In this document: positions 33,502 through 41,641 of the stretch, piece by piece
Layout: each line of letters opens with the position of its first letter
Position numbering within the stretch: the first letter of the stretch is position 1
Source of the DNA: an uncultured Clostridia bacterium
Lineage (GTDB): Bacteria > Bacillota > Clostridia > Christensenellales > Borkfalkiaceae
Direction of reading: 5' to 3'
Length of the DNA: 64,000 nucleotides
Assembly (NCBI GenBank): GCA_934278995.1
Contig: CAKQWM010000008.1
Span: 1-64,000 of the forward strand
Notes under the pieces: model-generated
Told to the model about the DNA's origin: nothing
The model's database searches: none
What the model saw: the letters and a program-made list of their open reading frames with translations, nothing else
Translations under genes and position numbers: made by a program

Positions 33502-36500
33502 ATGACACACACAAAGGCGAATAAATCAAAGATATTGGCACTTATACTCGGTCTTACGATGTGCATTGCGCTTATGCTCGGCATTGTGTTTGCAAGCCCG
33601 ACGAATACAGTATATGCTGCAGGAGAAGACGGAACAGCGCCGACAATTATCCGCACGGGCGGTATTGATGTTGATAGAAAAAACCATATGGGCAATCTTC
33701 CTGCGGCAATCAAAGGCAAGCCTTACAAGGCGGAAGACGGTAGCAACTATAAAATTGAGGTGACAGGAACAGAACCGTTCACTTTTCACGCATATAAATC
33801 GGGTGAAGGCCGTGCCCCACTGCCCGAAGGACTTTCACTAAACTCGGTGACAGGCGAAATCGAAGGTACGCCTACGGGAGAAACAGGTCCATACAATATC
33901 AGCGTTACCGTTACAAATAAATTCGGTAGTGATAACATTTTTGTGGGGATGTACGTTTACGACGAAACCTCCAAACCGCAAATCACAACGCCAGCTGGAG
34001 CATTGCCGGACGGTTATTTAAATTCTTCTTATAATCAAAAGATAGATTTTACCCATAACATGAGCAATTTTCCCGAAGTAAGTATTCCAAGTGGCACTTT
34101 ACCTGACGGGTTAACATTCCTACGTCAAGGTCGCACTATCGCAATATACGGAACGCCTACCAAGGCGAGGACGTACACTTTTACCGTGCGCGTAGAAAAC
34201 GGTGCAGGATTTGACGAAAAACAATATACCATAACAATCAAAAATGAAATCGTCCGCCCTGAAATTCAAATGGACATGACTGTCATAAATGATAGTTATT
34301 CAAAAGTTAGTGATAGCGGTGATCTTGAAATAATCAAAGGAAAACCGGTAGACGTTCAGTTTTGCGCTACGGGTACAAATACACCCGAGAAGCCTATCAA
34401 ATGGTCTTGCGATGAAACCGTATTGCCGGAAGGACTTACTCTTTCGGAAAGCGGTCGTCTGACAGGCACTGTGGCTGAAAGCGTTGAACTTCCCAATTGG
34501 GGCTATAAGCATTTTTATATAAAGCTTAAGGCAACAAATGTAAATAGTTCAGGAGTGGAACAAAGTAATACATCGTCTTACGCTTTAATAGTATATGAAA
34601 ACGGAAAAATAACAGGAGTTACTATTTCCCCTGAAAACACTTCCGTTCCTAAGGGCGGGCAAAGGCAATTTACCGCAATCGTAATTGGACACGGCGATTT
34701 TGACAAGTCGGTTACGTGGAATGTATATTATCATAGTTCCAAAGATACAAAAATATCTCAAGACGGCATTTTGACTGTCGGAATTGATGAAACGGCAACA
34801 GAAATAGGAGTTGAAGCAAGAATCAGCAGAGACACTTTTAAAGAAATACCGGTAACTATAATAACCCATACGCACTCGATAACGCTTGTCTCTGAAACAC
34901 CGAAAACCTGCACAACGGACGGAAATAAAGAACATTTCAAATGTAACGTTTGCGGAGATTTGTTTTCGGACGCAGGAGGGGTTAATGTACTTACCGAAGA
35001 ACAAGTAAAAATCCCTGCTGGACACGAATACGGTGAATTAGTGCCAAAACAAGAGCCTACCTGCAAACAAACGGGTATGCAAGCACATTACAAATGCTCG
35101 GTTTGCAACAAGTATTTTGACGAAAGCAAAACCGAAAGGACCGAAGCGGAATTGACTATTCCTGTAAATCCGAACGCTCACGATTTTGGGGCGTGGATAG
35201 AGGAAGTTCCTGCAACTTGCGTGGCAACTGGAACAAAAGGTCATAAAGATTGTAATAGGTGCAATAAGCATTGTGACGAGAGCGGAAATGAAATCACCGA
35301 CCTTACAATTTCTACAAACGACAATCACGACTGGAACGCTTGGGCAAGTAACAAAGACGGAACGCATACTCGCACTTGTAAGAGAGATAGCAGCCATAAA
35401 GAAAACGGCACTTGCTCGGGCGGAACGGCAACTTGCACAACAAAAGCGGTTTGTGACTTTTGCAGAACAACGTATGGTAATACTGCACCGCATAACACAA
35501 CACAATACGGCGGAAAAGATAGTTCGGGACACTGGGATAAATGCTCGACTTGCGATAACAAATTCAACTTTGAAGCACATACCCCTGACAGAGAAAAGGC
35601 TGACGAAACCAACCCTGTAAAATGCACGAAGTGTGGTTTTGAAATTACTCCTGCGGGACATTATAATCATACGGCAGACAGTGAATGGCACAATTCGGCA
35701 GACGGAAAGTATCACTATCACAAATGTACGCATTGCTCGGAGATTTTGGACAAAGCAGATCACTCGGGTGGAACGGCAACCTGCGAAAATAAAGCAGTTT
35801 GCTCTGTTTGTAGTCTTGAGTATGGTGATAAACTCGGTCACGACTATGGCGAAGTGACATATACTTGGACGAGTGACAACACTTGCAAAGCGGAAAGGGT
35901 TTGCAAGCACGACAGCGCCCATATCGAAAGCGAAACGGTACCCGCAACAGGAACGACTATCAAAGCGGCAACCTGCAAAGAAAAAGGCAAAATGAAATAT
36001 ACCGCTACCTTTGTGAATACTGCGTTTGCGGCGCAAGAAAAGGAAGTGGATATTGATTTTGCCGAGCATACATACGGTGACCTGATACCCGAAGTTCCTG
36101 CAACTTGTATCGCAGGCGGTATGAAAGCACACTACAAATGCACAGGGTGCGGAAAATACTTTGACGCGGACAAAAACGAAACAACCGAAGAAGCGTTGAA
36201 AACTCCCATCAGCCCATACTACGGGCACAACTTTGGTCGTTGGGTAGAAGAAAAGTACGCTACTTGTCAAGCCCCGGGCAGAAAAGGATACAAGCATTGC
36301 AGCATCTGCAACAAGGATTACGACGCAAGCAATACGGAAATTACCGATTGGGTTATCCCTGTCAATCCGGACGGTCACCAATTGGGTGATTCGGTTGCAG
36401 AAGTTCCTGCAACTTGCAAAGATCCCGGCGTGAAAGAGCATAGAGACTGCAGATTGTGCGGAAAACATTGCGACCCGATAAGCCGAAAAGAGATTGCGGA

Positions 36501-37113
36501 CTTGACTATCCCCACCACAAACGACCATACCTTTGGTGGTTGGACGGACGAAGTTGCGCCGACAACCACAGAATTTGGAACGAAAGGACATAAAGATTGC
36601 ACGGTTTGCGGAAAGCACTTTGATAAAGACGGCAACGAAATCACCGAACTTAAAATTGCCAAAATCGGCACGCATAACGTGGTAATAAACGGCGAAAGCA
36701 ATTTCTATGCACACGGCGAAAGCGTAACCGTAACGGCAGAAGATAAAGAAGGCAAAGAGTTCGTTGGCTGGAAGGACGAAAGCGGAGAAATCGTCAGCAC
36801 CAAAAAGGAATATACCTTCAAGGTAGAGGGAGAAAAAACCCTTACGGCGGTATATGAAGATAAGTCTTCGGGCGGTGGCGAAATCACCCCGCCTGCTAAA
36901 AAAGACGGACTTTCGGGCGGACAAATTGCGGGTATCGTAATCGGTTCGGTAGCGGTCGCAGGAATCGGCGGATTTGCAATCTTCTGGTTTGCAGTCAAGA
37001 AAAAGACCTTTGCAGAATTGGGCGTTGCATTAAAGAAAGGCTTTACCGCAATCGGAAACTTCTTCAAAACTCTCGGAGCAAAAATCAAAGCATTGTTCAC
37101 CAAGAAAAAATAA
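33502..37113 (+). CDS. Large surface protein with Ig-like domains and CxxC repeats
   Basis: 1203 residues from the ATG at 33502 (AAGGAGAT upstream); an earlier in-frame GTG lies in the hairpin. Order: signal peptide (ILALILGLTMCIALMLGIVFA), two or three putative-Ig domains (patterns LPEGLSLNSVTGEIEGTPTG and LPDGLTF...IYGTPT), and a BIG2-like domain (VTISPENTSVPKGGQRQFTA). Then come about nine repeats with twelve CxxC pairs between about 480 and 1036 (CNVCGDLF, CSVCNKYF, CTVCGKHF), an InlB-B-type repeat (GWKDESGEIVSTKKEYTFKVEGEKTLTAVYED), and a C-terminal membrane helix with a basic tail. No LPxTG. Codon use has fewer CG-rich codons than neighbours, suggesting transfer. Probably an adhesin; ligand unknown. 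Confidence 0.85.
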   Translation: MTHTKANKSKILALILGLTMCIALMLGIVFASPTNTVYAAGEDGTAPTIIRTGGIDVDRKNHMGNLPAAIKGKPYKAEDGSNYKIEVTGTEPFTFHAYKSGEGRAPLPEGLSLNSVTGEIEGTPTGETGPYNISVTVTNKFGSDNIFVGMYVYDETSKPQITTPAGALPDGYLNSSYNQKIDFTHNMSNFPEVSIPSGTLPDGLTFLRQGRTIAIYGTPTKARTYTFTVRVENGAGFDEKQYTITIKNEIVRPEIQMDMTVINDSYSKVSDSGDLEIIKGKPVDVQFCATGTNTPEKPIKWSCDETVLPEGLTLSESGRLTGTVAESVELPNWGYKHFYIKLKATNVNSSGVEQSNTSSYALIVYENGKITGVTISPENTSVPKGGQRQFTAIVIGHGDFDKSVTWNVYYHSSKDTKISQDGILTVGIDETATEIGVEARISRDTFKEIPVTIITHTHSITLVSETPKTCTTDGNKEHFKCNVCGDLFSDAGGVNVLTEEQVKIPAGHEYGELVPKQEPTCKQTGMQAHYKCSVCNKYFDESKTERTEAELTIPVNPNAHDFGAWIEEVPATCVATGTKGHKDCNRCNKHCDESGNEITDLTISTNDNHDWNAWASNKDGTHTRTCKRDSSHKENGTCSGGTATCTTKAVCDFCRTTYGNTAPHNTTQYGGKDSSGHWDKCSTCDNKFNFEAHTPDREKADETNPVKCTKCGFEITPAGHYNHTADSEWHNSADGKYHYHKCTHCSEILDKADHSGGTATCENKAVCSVCSLEYGDKLGHDYGEVTYTWTSDNTCKAERVCKHDSAHIESETVPATGTTIKAATCKEKGKMKYTATFVNTAFAAQEKEVDIDFAEHTYGDLIPEVPATCIAGGMKAHYKCTGCGKYFDADKNETTEEALKTPISPYYGHNFGRWVEEKYATCQAPGRKGYKHCSICNKDYDASNTEITDWVIPVNPDGHQLGDSVAEVPATCKDPGVKEHRDCRLCGKHCDPISRKEIADLTIPTTNDHTFGGWTDEVAPTTTEFGTKGHKDCTVCGKHFDKDGNEITELKIAKIGTHNVVINGESNFYAHGESVTVTAEDKEGKEFVGWKDESGEIVSTKKEYTFKVEGEKTLTAVYEDKSSGGGEITPPAKKDGLSGGQIAGIVIGSVAVAGIGGFAIFWFAVKKKTFAELGVALKKGFTAIGNFFKTLGAKIKALFTKKK

Positions 37114-37139
37114 TTTGCAGGATTAAGCAAAACTAAATA

Positions 37140-37435
37140 ATAGGGATTCCAATCATTATCACTAATTATTTTTGCGGGAATAAATCGGTTTTTGCTGTGT
37201 TAAACTCCCGTCACCGTACCATAGTACGCTTTCGGTCGTTTGCCTTGCAAAAACTTTAACCTAAAGAGGCGATTTCTTCGCCGCAAAAATGCTTCGCACC
37301 GAAAAGAGCGCATTTTTAGATGATTTTTCGTGAGCGTAAGGGATGCCGTACTATCCGTACTGCGACCGAGCGGTCACGGAAAAGGGCTGAAAAGTCGCCT
37401 TTTCGGTAATTAGCGATGACGAATGGAATCCCTAA
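37140..37435. mobile_element. MITE-like noncoding palindromic element
   Basis: The ends match as inverted repeats of 28 bp (TAGGGATTCCAATCATTATC from 37140; the same with four changes on the other strand ending at about 37435). A central hairpin AAAAATGC/GCATTTTT lies at 37285-37317, and there are other complementary stretches, so the 296-bp element is almost a single large imperfect palindrome. It has no coding capacity. No clear target duplication was found. Could be a miniature inverted-repeat element or a structured RNA. Confidence 0.6.
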
Positions 37436-37440
37436 CAAAA

Positions 37441-37475
37441 AAGAGAGTTTGACTACGGTTAGACTCTCTTTTCTG
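37441..37475 (+). terminator. Terminator beyond the MITE-like element
   Basis: AAGAGAGT/ACTCTCTT stem followed by TTCTGTTTTA. It may end the surface-protein transcript after reading through the element. Confidence 0.6.
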
Positions 37476-38026
37476 TTTTATCTTTTCTACTATATAATTT
37501 ATAATCGAAAAATTGATTTGGCTCTTTGGCGGGCGCTTGACTTATGCAGGTTTTTTTCGTAATTTTGTAAGCGCCGTAAAAAAGGATTTTCGCGCGGTAT
37601 CGGGTATAAGTAAAAATTGCGTAAAAGAATAAGTAAAAACCACGTTAAAACCACTTTAAAGCCGACAGGGGACGCGCTTTTGTTACCGAAGAAAAAAACT
37701 TTTAAAAAGAAAAATAGACCCCCTAAAGCGCGTCCCCATTAGGGATTTTTTAGTACATTGTAAAAGGGTAGCAAATTTTGCTACCCTTTGTCTTTTTTGC
37801 TTTGCAAACAGTTATAGTTTCAGAACAAGTCTAAAAGTTATATTTCGACTTTCAGCCGAAGTTATATTATATTTGCCTTAACTTCTCTCGAAGAGAGAAA
37901 TAACACTTTGCTGAAAGCAAAATATAACTGCGTTAGCAATATAACTTGCCGTAGGGCAAATATAGTTGCGGCGTAGCGATAAATCCCTATCGCTACGCCG
38001 CTAAGGGGCCGTAGATTATTTTAAGG
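37476..38026. repeat. Noncoding region with hairpins and an AATATAACT-linked array
   Basis: There are no genes. Contents: a 13-bp perfect stem GGGGACGCGCTTT (37668-37680) with its complement at 37725-37737 around a 44-nt A-rich loop; a terminator-like palindrome AAAGGGTAGCAAA/TTTGCTACCCTTT (37763-37789) followed by T residues; and a run of short hairpins joined by AATATAACT-type linkers (37830-37967). A perfect 14-bp stem GCGGCGTAGCGATA/TATCGCTACGCCGC (37968-38001) lies just beyond the rpsT stop. Confidence 0.65.
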
Positions 38027-38290
38027 TTATGCTAATGCGTTGATTCTCTTGGCGAAACCCGACTTTTTGTTTGCGGCGGTATTTATGTGCATTCTGCCTG
38101 CGCTTACAGCCTGGTCTAAAAGTTTGGACGTTTCCCTGAAAATCTCCTGCGCCTTTGCTTTTTCACCGTTTTCGATAGCAGCGTTCAACTTTCTGACGGA
38201 AGTTTTAACTTCTGCAAGAGCGCTTCTGTTACGAGCGTTTTTGGTTTCGGTTACTAAAACACGTTTTTTAGCGGATTTAATATTGGGCAC
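38027..38290 (-). CDS. rpsT: 30S ribosomal protein S20
   Basis: 87-residue small-subunit protein that binds 16S rRNA. The start is GTG at 38290 with AAGGAGATACAACC upstream; the sequence MPNIKSAKKRVLVTETKNARNRS is the typical S20 N-terminus. It is helical and lysine/alanine-rich throughout, ending KSGFAKRINALA. Single gene, transcribed away from the dcw cluster. Confidence 0.97.
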   Translation of the reverse strand: MPNIKSAKKRVLVTETKNARNRSALAEVKTSVRKLNAAIENGEKAKAQEIFRETSKLLDQAVSAGRMHINTAANKKSGFAKRINALA

Positions 38291-39228
38291 GGTTGTATCT
38301 CCTTATACGTAAGCCCTTTTGGGGGCTTTTTTATTTTACTACTGTGGTATTTTATCATACTTGCATGGTTTTTGCAAGGGTTTTTAAGGTTTTTTTACAT
38401 TTTAAGCCAACTTTTTTAATTTTTAATCCCTGTTTTCGGATAAACGTTTTTTTATTGCGTAAAGATAAAAACCGCAAATTTTTTCGGTTTTTTAAACCGT
38501 AAATTTTATAAACGAAAAAAGCAAAATTACGAAATGTTAAAAACCCGCGATTTTACTTATGATTTTGTTAATTACCGCGTCGCGCCGAAAAAGTTATCAA
38601 CATTTACCGCCTCCGTTTTTTTGTCGTCGGAGCAAAAACACGGTGCTTTATTATTTGTGTTTTAATATCTTAAAATTTCAGAAAAAACGGTTAATTTTTA
38701 TCAACTCAAATTTTTCAAACAAACGTTCTGTATTTTTGGCGCTTACATTGCCGATTTTGCGTTTTGTGGATAACTTTAAGGCTGCAAGATACCTAACGAG
38801 TTATTCACATTTTTTCTTTTTCCCAAGAAAAAAGGCGAGTAGTAAGAGCGAAAAAAAACGTTTGCCGTCGTGATAAAATTTTTTCTTTTCGTTTGCTTTT
38901 TTAAAGTCGATTATTAAAGGCGCTTCTTAATATATATGAAAGCATAGGGATTCGTTTGAGGTAATTTTTGCTTTTTTGTTATTTTTGAACCGTTTTCGGT
39001 AAATTTGTGGGATTTTAAGCCACCAAAAACAGAGGAGTTAATAATAATCGTTCCTTTGGTGAAAATATAGATAAAAAATCGTAAAAAACGACAAAATGCG
39101 ACTATTTATGCCGAATTTTAAATATAATTATTTAAGTCCTGCGTTTTATGTTTTTTCGGTTTGGCACAAATGTTCTAAAAATTCCGCTAAAAATCTTAAA
39201 AATTTTTTAATTTTTTTTGCAAAAGTGG
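38291..39228. other. AT-rich intergenic region with a cluster of DnaA-box-like sites
   Basis: About 940 nt without a supportable gene. Four DnaA-box-like nonamers occur within 216 bp: TTATCAACA (38594-38602), TTATCAACT (38698-38706), TGTGGATAA (38765-38773, the perfect box TTATCCACA on the other strand) and TTATTCACA (38801-38809). They are followed by very AT-rich DNA up to the mraZ promoter. A hairpin AAGCCC/GGGCTT with T residues on the plus strand is at about 38310-38334. No dnaA, dnaN, rpmH or gidA is near, and genes to the left run mostly toward this region, so a chromosomal origin is not claimed. Confidence 0.5.
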
Positions 39229-39257
39229 TTGATTATGGCTAAAATTTATGCTATAAT
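39229..39257 (+). promoter_or_regulatory. mraZ promoter heading the dcw cluster
   Basis: TTGATT (39229-39234), 17 bp, TGC-TATAAT (39252-39257), an extended -10. One AAAGTGG is at 39222-39228; the repeated MraZ-box array known from other bacteria is not obvious. Confidence 0.75.
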
Positions 39258-39289
39258 CATCTTGTCATCAAAAAAAGGAGGGTAAGTAT

Positions 39290-39742
39290 ATGTTTTTCGG
39301 CACGTACTTTCATCAGATGGACGCTAAAAACAGAATACGCATCCCTTCGAGGTTCAAAAACGAACTCGGCACCACTTACGTCGTAGGACGTTCCGCAATG
39401 CCGGGCGCTTTGGCGCTTTACACCATCGAGGAGTTTACGGAGATTGCAAAAAAGAAACATTCGCCGTTTAACAAGGCTGCCGAAATGGCGTACAACGTAT
39501 TTTTCGGGTCTTACTTCGAGGTGTCGGAGGACACCCAGGGAAGGCTTCAGATAACCGAAGCCATCAAAAAGATAGTATCGCTCGATAAAGATATCGTTTT
39601 TATAGGGGCGCAGGATCACATAAATTTGATGTCAAAAAGAACCTTTGATGCGATGAACGAGGCGTTGAGTTACGATGACGCGCTTGAAATACTCGACAAA
39701 GAGTATCAGAAGAACAAGGAAAACGAACAAAGTAACCGGTAA
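39290..39742 (+). CDS. mraZ: MraZ transcriptional regulator
   Basis: 150-residue AbrB-like protein with two MraZ half domains: FFGTYFHQMDAKNRIRIPSRFKNELG (2-27) and FEVSEDTQGRLQITEAIKKIV (about 81-101), each with the DxxGR/DAKNR-type core. First gene of the dcw cluster; in several bacteria MraZ binds its own promoter and tunes the cluster. Ribosome site AAAGGAGGG. Slightly longer than usual owing to an acidic C-terminal tail. It abuts rsmH with no gap. Confidence 0.95.
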   Translation: MFFGTYFHQMDAKNRIRIPSRFKNELGTTYVVGRSAMPGALALYTIEEFTEIAKKKHSPFNKAAEMAYNVFFGSYFEVSEDTQGRLQITEAIKKIVSLDKDIVFIGAQDHINLMSKRTFDAMNEALSYDDALEILDKEYQKNKENEQSNR

Positions 39743-40672
39743 ATGGAATATAAACATCTTCCCGTAATGCTCGATGAGTGCATGGAAGGGTTAAATTTAA
39801 AAGACGGCGGACTGTACTTCGACGGCACGATGGGCGCGTGCGGGCATACGCGTGAAATCTTGCGCCGTAAAAATACCGAGGTCATCGCAACCGACCTTGA
39901 TACGGCTTCGATAAAAAACGCCGAAAAAGTGCAGAAGGAGTTTCCCGGAAGGCTTACCGTCATACACGATAATTTTAAAAACTTTACCGAAATATCCGAT
40001 AATTTATCGGTCGAGGGGTACGACGGAATATTGTTGGATCTCGGGGTTTCGAGTTATCAGTTAGACGAAAGGGCTCGCGGGTTCAGTTACATGGCGACGT
40101 ATGAAAAACTCGACATGAAGATGAATCCCGACGGAAATTTTTCCGCTTACGACGTCGTAAACGGATATAGTTATAAAGACCTTGACCGCATATTGAAAGA
40201 TTACGGAGAGGAAAGATTCCATTCTAAAATCGCCGAAAACATCGTAAAAGAGCGACAAAACGGAAAAATAGTTACTTGCGGGCAGTTAAACGAGATAATC
40301 GACAGATCGATTCCCGCAAAATTCAAGCAGGACGGACACCCGTCGAAGCGCGCTTATCAGGCGCTCCGCATCGAGGTCAACGGCGAACTTGACGGACTAT
40401 ACGAAGCGATAGTCGCTATGGGAGAGAGGCTTAAAAAGGGCGGAAGGCTTGCGGTTATAACCTTCCACTCGTTGGAAGACAGAATAGTCAAAAACGCATA
40501 CAAATATCTGGAAACCGATTGCATTTGCGATAAAAGTTTGCCCGTTTGCGTATGCGGAAAAAAGAAAATAGTAAACGTTTTAACCGCAAAACCCATCGTC
40601 TCGGGCGAAGAAGAGCTGGACCGTAATCCGAGGGCGAAAAGCGCAAAGTTAAGAGTGTGCGAAAGGGTTTAA
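39743..40672 (+). CDS. rsmH: 16S rRNA (cytosine1402-N4)-methyltransferase
   Basis: 309 residues. SAM-binding signature YFDGTMGACGHTREILRR (26-43) and the family blocks LLDLGVSSYQLDERARGFSY, HPSKRAYQALRIEVNGEL and VITFHSLEDRIVKN are all present, with the usual C-terminal KSAKLRVCERV. It begins at the base after the mraZ stop. Standard second gene of the cluster; methylates C1402 of 16S rRNA. Confidence 0.97.
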   Translation: MEYKHLPVMLDECMEGLNLKDGGLYFDGTMGACGHTREILRRKNTEVIATDLDTASIKNAEKVQKEFPGRLTVIHDNFKNFTEISDNLSVEGYDGILLDLGVSSYQLDERARGFSYMATYEKLDMKMNPDGNFSAYDVVNGYSYKDLDRILKDYGEERFHSKIAENIVKERQNGKIVTCGQLNEIIDRSIPAKFKQDGHPSKRAYQALRIEVNGELDGLYEAIVAMGERLKKGGRLAVITFHSLEDRIVKNAYKYLETDCICDKSLPVCVCGKKKIVNVLTAKPIVSGEEELDRNPRAKSAKLRVCERV

Positions 40673-40730
40673 AAATAAAAAAACAATTCGGTCGGCAAGA
40701 ATATTTTTAGAGGAGAGACAATAGTATATT

Positions 40731-41498
40731 ATGGTAAACGGATACGACAACAACTCCCCGAAGTATAGCCGCGGTTATGCTGAACCGGAGAATATGAGAT
40801 ATAATCAGAACGCAAATTATCAGACGCCTAACAGAGGCGGTTTTGCCGACAGTCTGGAAAATCAATTTTATTTCGACCGTCCCGCAAAAAAAGAAATAAC
40901 GGATAATTACGACGAAAAACAGCGCGCCTATAACGATAACGCGCCGCGCAATGCCCGTCAGAACGATTATCCCGACCATAACGCTTACGCCGATAGCAGG
41001 CAAAAAGCGGAAGCCGATTACGATGCGGATCCCACTTATTACGACTATAACGAAATGGAAAGACAGCAAAATCTTTCCGCGCGTTATCAAAAGCCTGCCC
41101 GTAGCAGTACGGAATATCAGAAAGAACAGATGTCCTATACTACCGACGACGACACCGCGCCTACGCCGACCACCATGCAGTATTCCAGCATAGAAGCGGG
41201 CGACAATCCTTTTGAGGACTATCACAAAAAAGGCGAATCGGTAGATAAACAATACACGATAAACACTAAGGGTAAAATACTTATTGCCGTTTACGCGCTC
41301 GTAGTAGCAACGGTTTTTGCTCTTATAATTTTAAACACGCGACTTTTAAAGACGATGAACGCTTCCATGATTGCCAAAGAAATGCAGATAACGAAACTCA
41401 GTATGGAAGTAGATAATCTTCAGAAGGAATACGAATACGTATCTTCCGACGAAGTTATCGAGAAAAAAGCCGAGGAAAAGGGCATGGTAAAAGCGTAA
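40731..41498 (+). CDS. FtsL-like division protein with long disordered N-terminus
   Basis: 255 residues. Residues 1-180 are low-complexity (rich in N, Y, Q, R, D), presumably cytoplasmic and disordered. One membrane helix (about 183-202) and an extracytoplasmic coiled coil (MIAKEMQITKLSMEVDNLQKEYEYV) ending SSDEVIEKKAEEKGMVKA follow, the FtsL/DivIC-type end. The position between rsmH and the division PBP is the normal place for ftsL. FtsL proteins are typically about 100-120 residues; the 180-residue N-tail is unusual. FtsL recruits and activates FtsW/FtsI. Ribosome site AGAGGAGAG. Confidence 0.8.
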   Translation: MVNGYDNNSPKYSRGYAEPENMRYNQNANYQTPNRGGFADSLENQFYFDRPAKKEITDNYDEKQRAYNDNAPRNARQNDYPDHNAYADSRQKAEADYDADPTYYDYNEMERQQNLSARYQKPARSSTEYQKEQMSYTTDDDTAPTPTTMQYSSIEAGDNPFEDYHKKGESVDKQYTINTKGKILIAVYALVVATVFALIILNTRLLKTMNASMIAKEMQITKLSMEVDNLQKEYEYVSSDEVIEKKAEEKGMVKA

Positions 41499-41540
41499 AC
41501 GCGTCGCATGCATAATAAACACTCTCATTTTGGTTTGCAA

Positions 41541-41641
41541 AAGAGGTTAATTACGATTTTTCGTAACTAACCTCTTTATTTTTATAAAGGAGACGGAAAA
41601 ACATATCCGATTATTCGCTTAGTGTAATACGAAAGAGGTTA
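41541..41641 (+). promoter_or_regulatory. Terminator with possible alternative pairing before the division PBP
   Basis: AAGAGGTTA plus TTACGA (41541-41556) pair with TCGTAA plus TAACCTCTT (41561-41576), followed by TATTTTTAT, an intrinsic-terminator shape inside the operon. An identical AAGAGGTTA recurs at 41633-41641, in codons 11-13 of the PBP, and can pair with the same TAACCTCTT. That alternative pairing would enclose the AAGGAG site (41587-41592) and ATA start. Confidence 0.55.

Noticed and set aside
35038..36924. 628-codon open frame on the minus strand inside the surface-protein gene
   Set aside because: It mirrors the repeated coding sequence of the plus-strand protein, is rich in C/F/R/V typical of antisense frames, and has no ribosome site or recognisable domain.
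37441..37735. Insertion sequence with transposase
   Set aside because: Hairpins and inverted repeats are present, but no frame encodes a transposase.
38291..39289. Chromosomal replication origin (oriC)
   Set aside because: DnaA-box-like sites and AT-rich DNA are present, but dnaA, dnaN, rpmH and gidA are absent and genes on the left mostly point toward the region, unlike a typical origin; kept only as a DnaA-site cluster.
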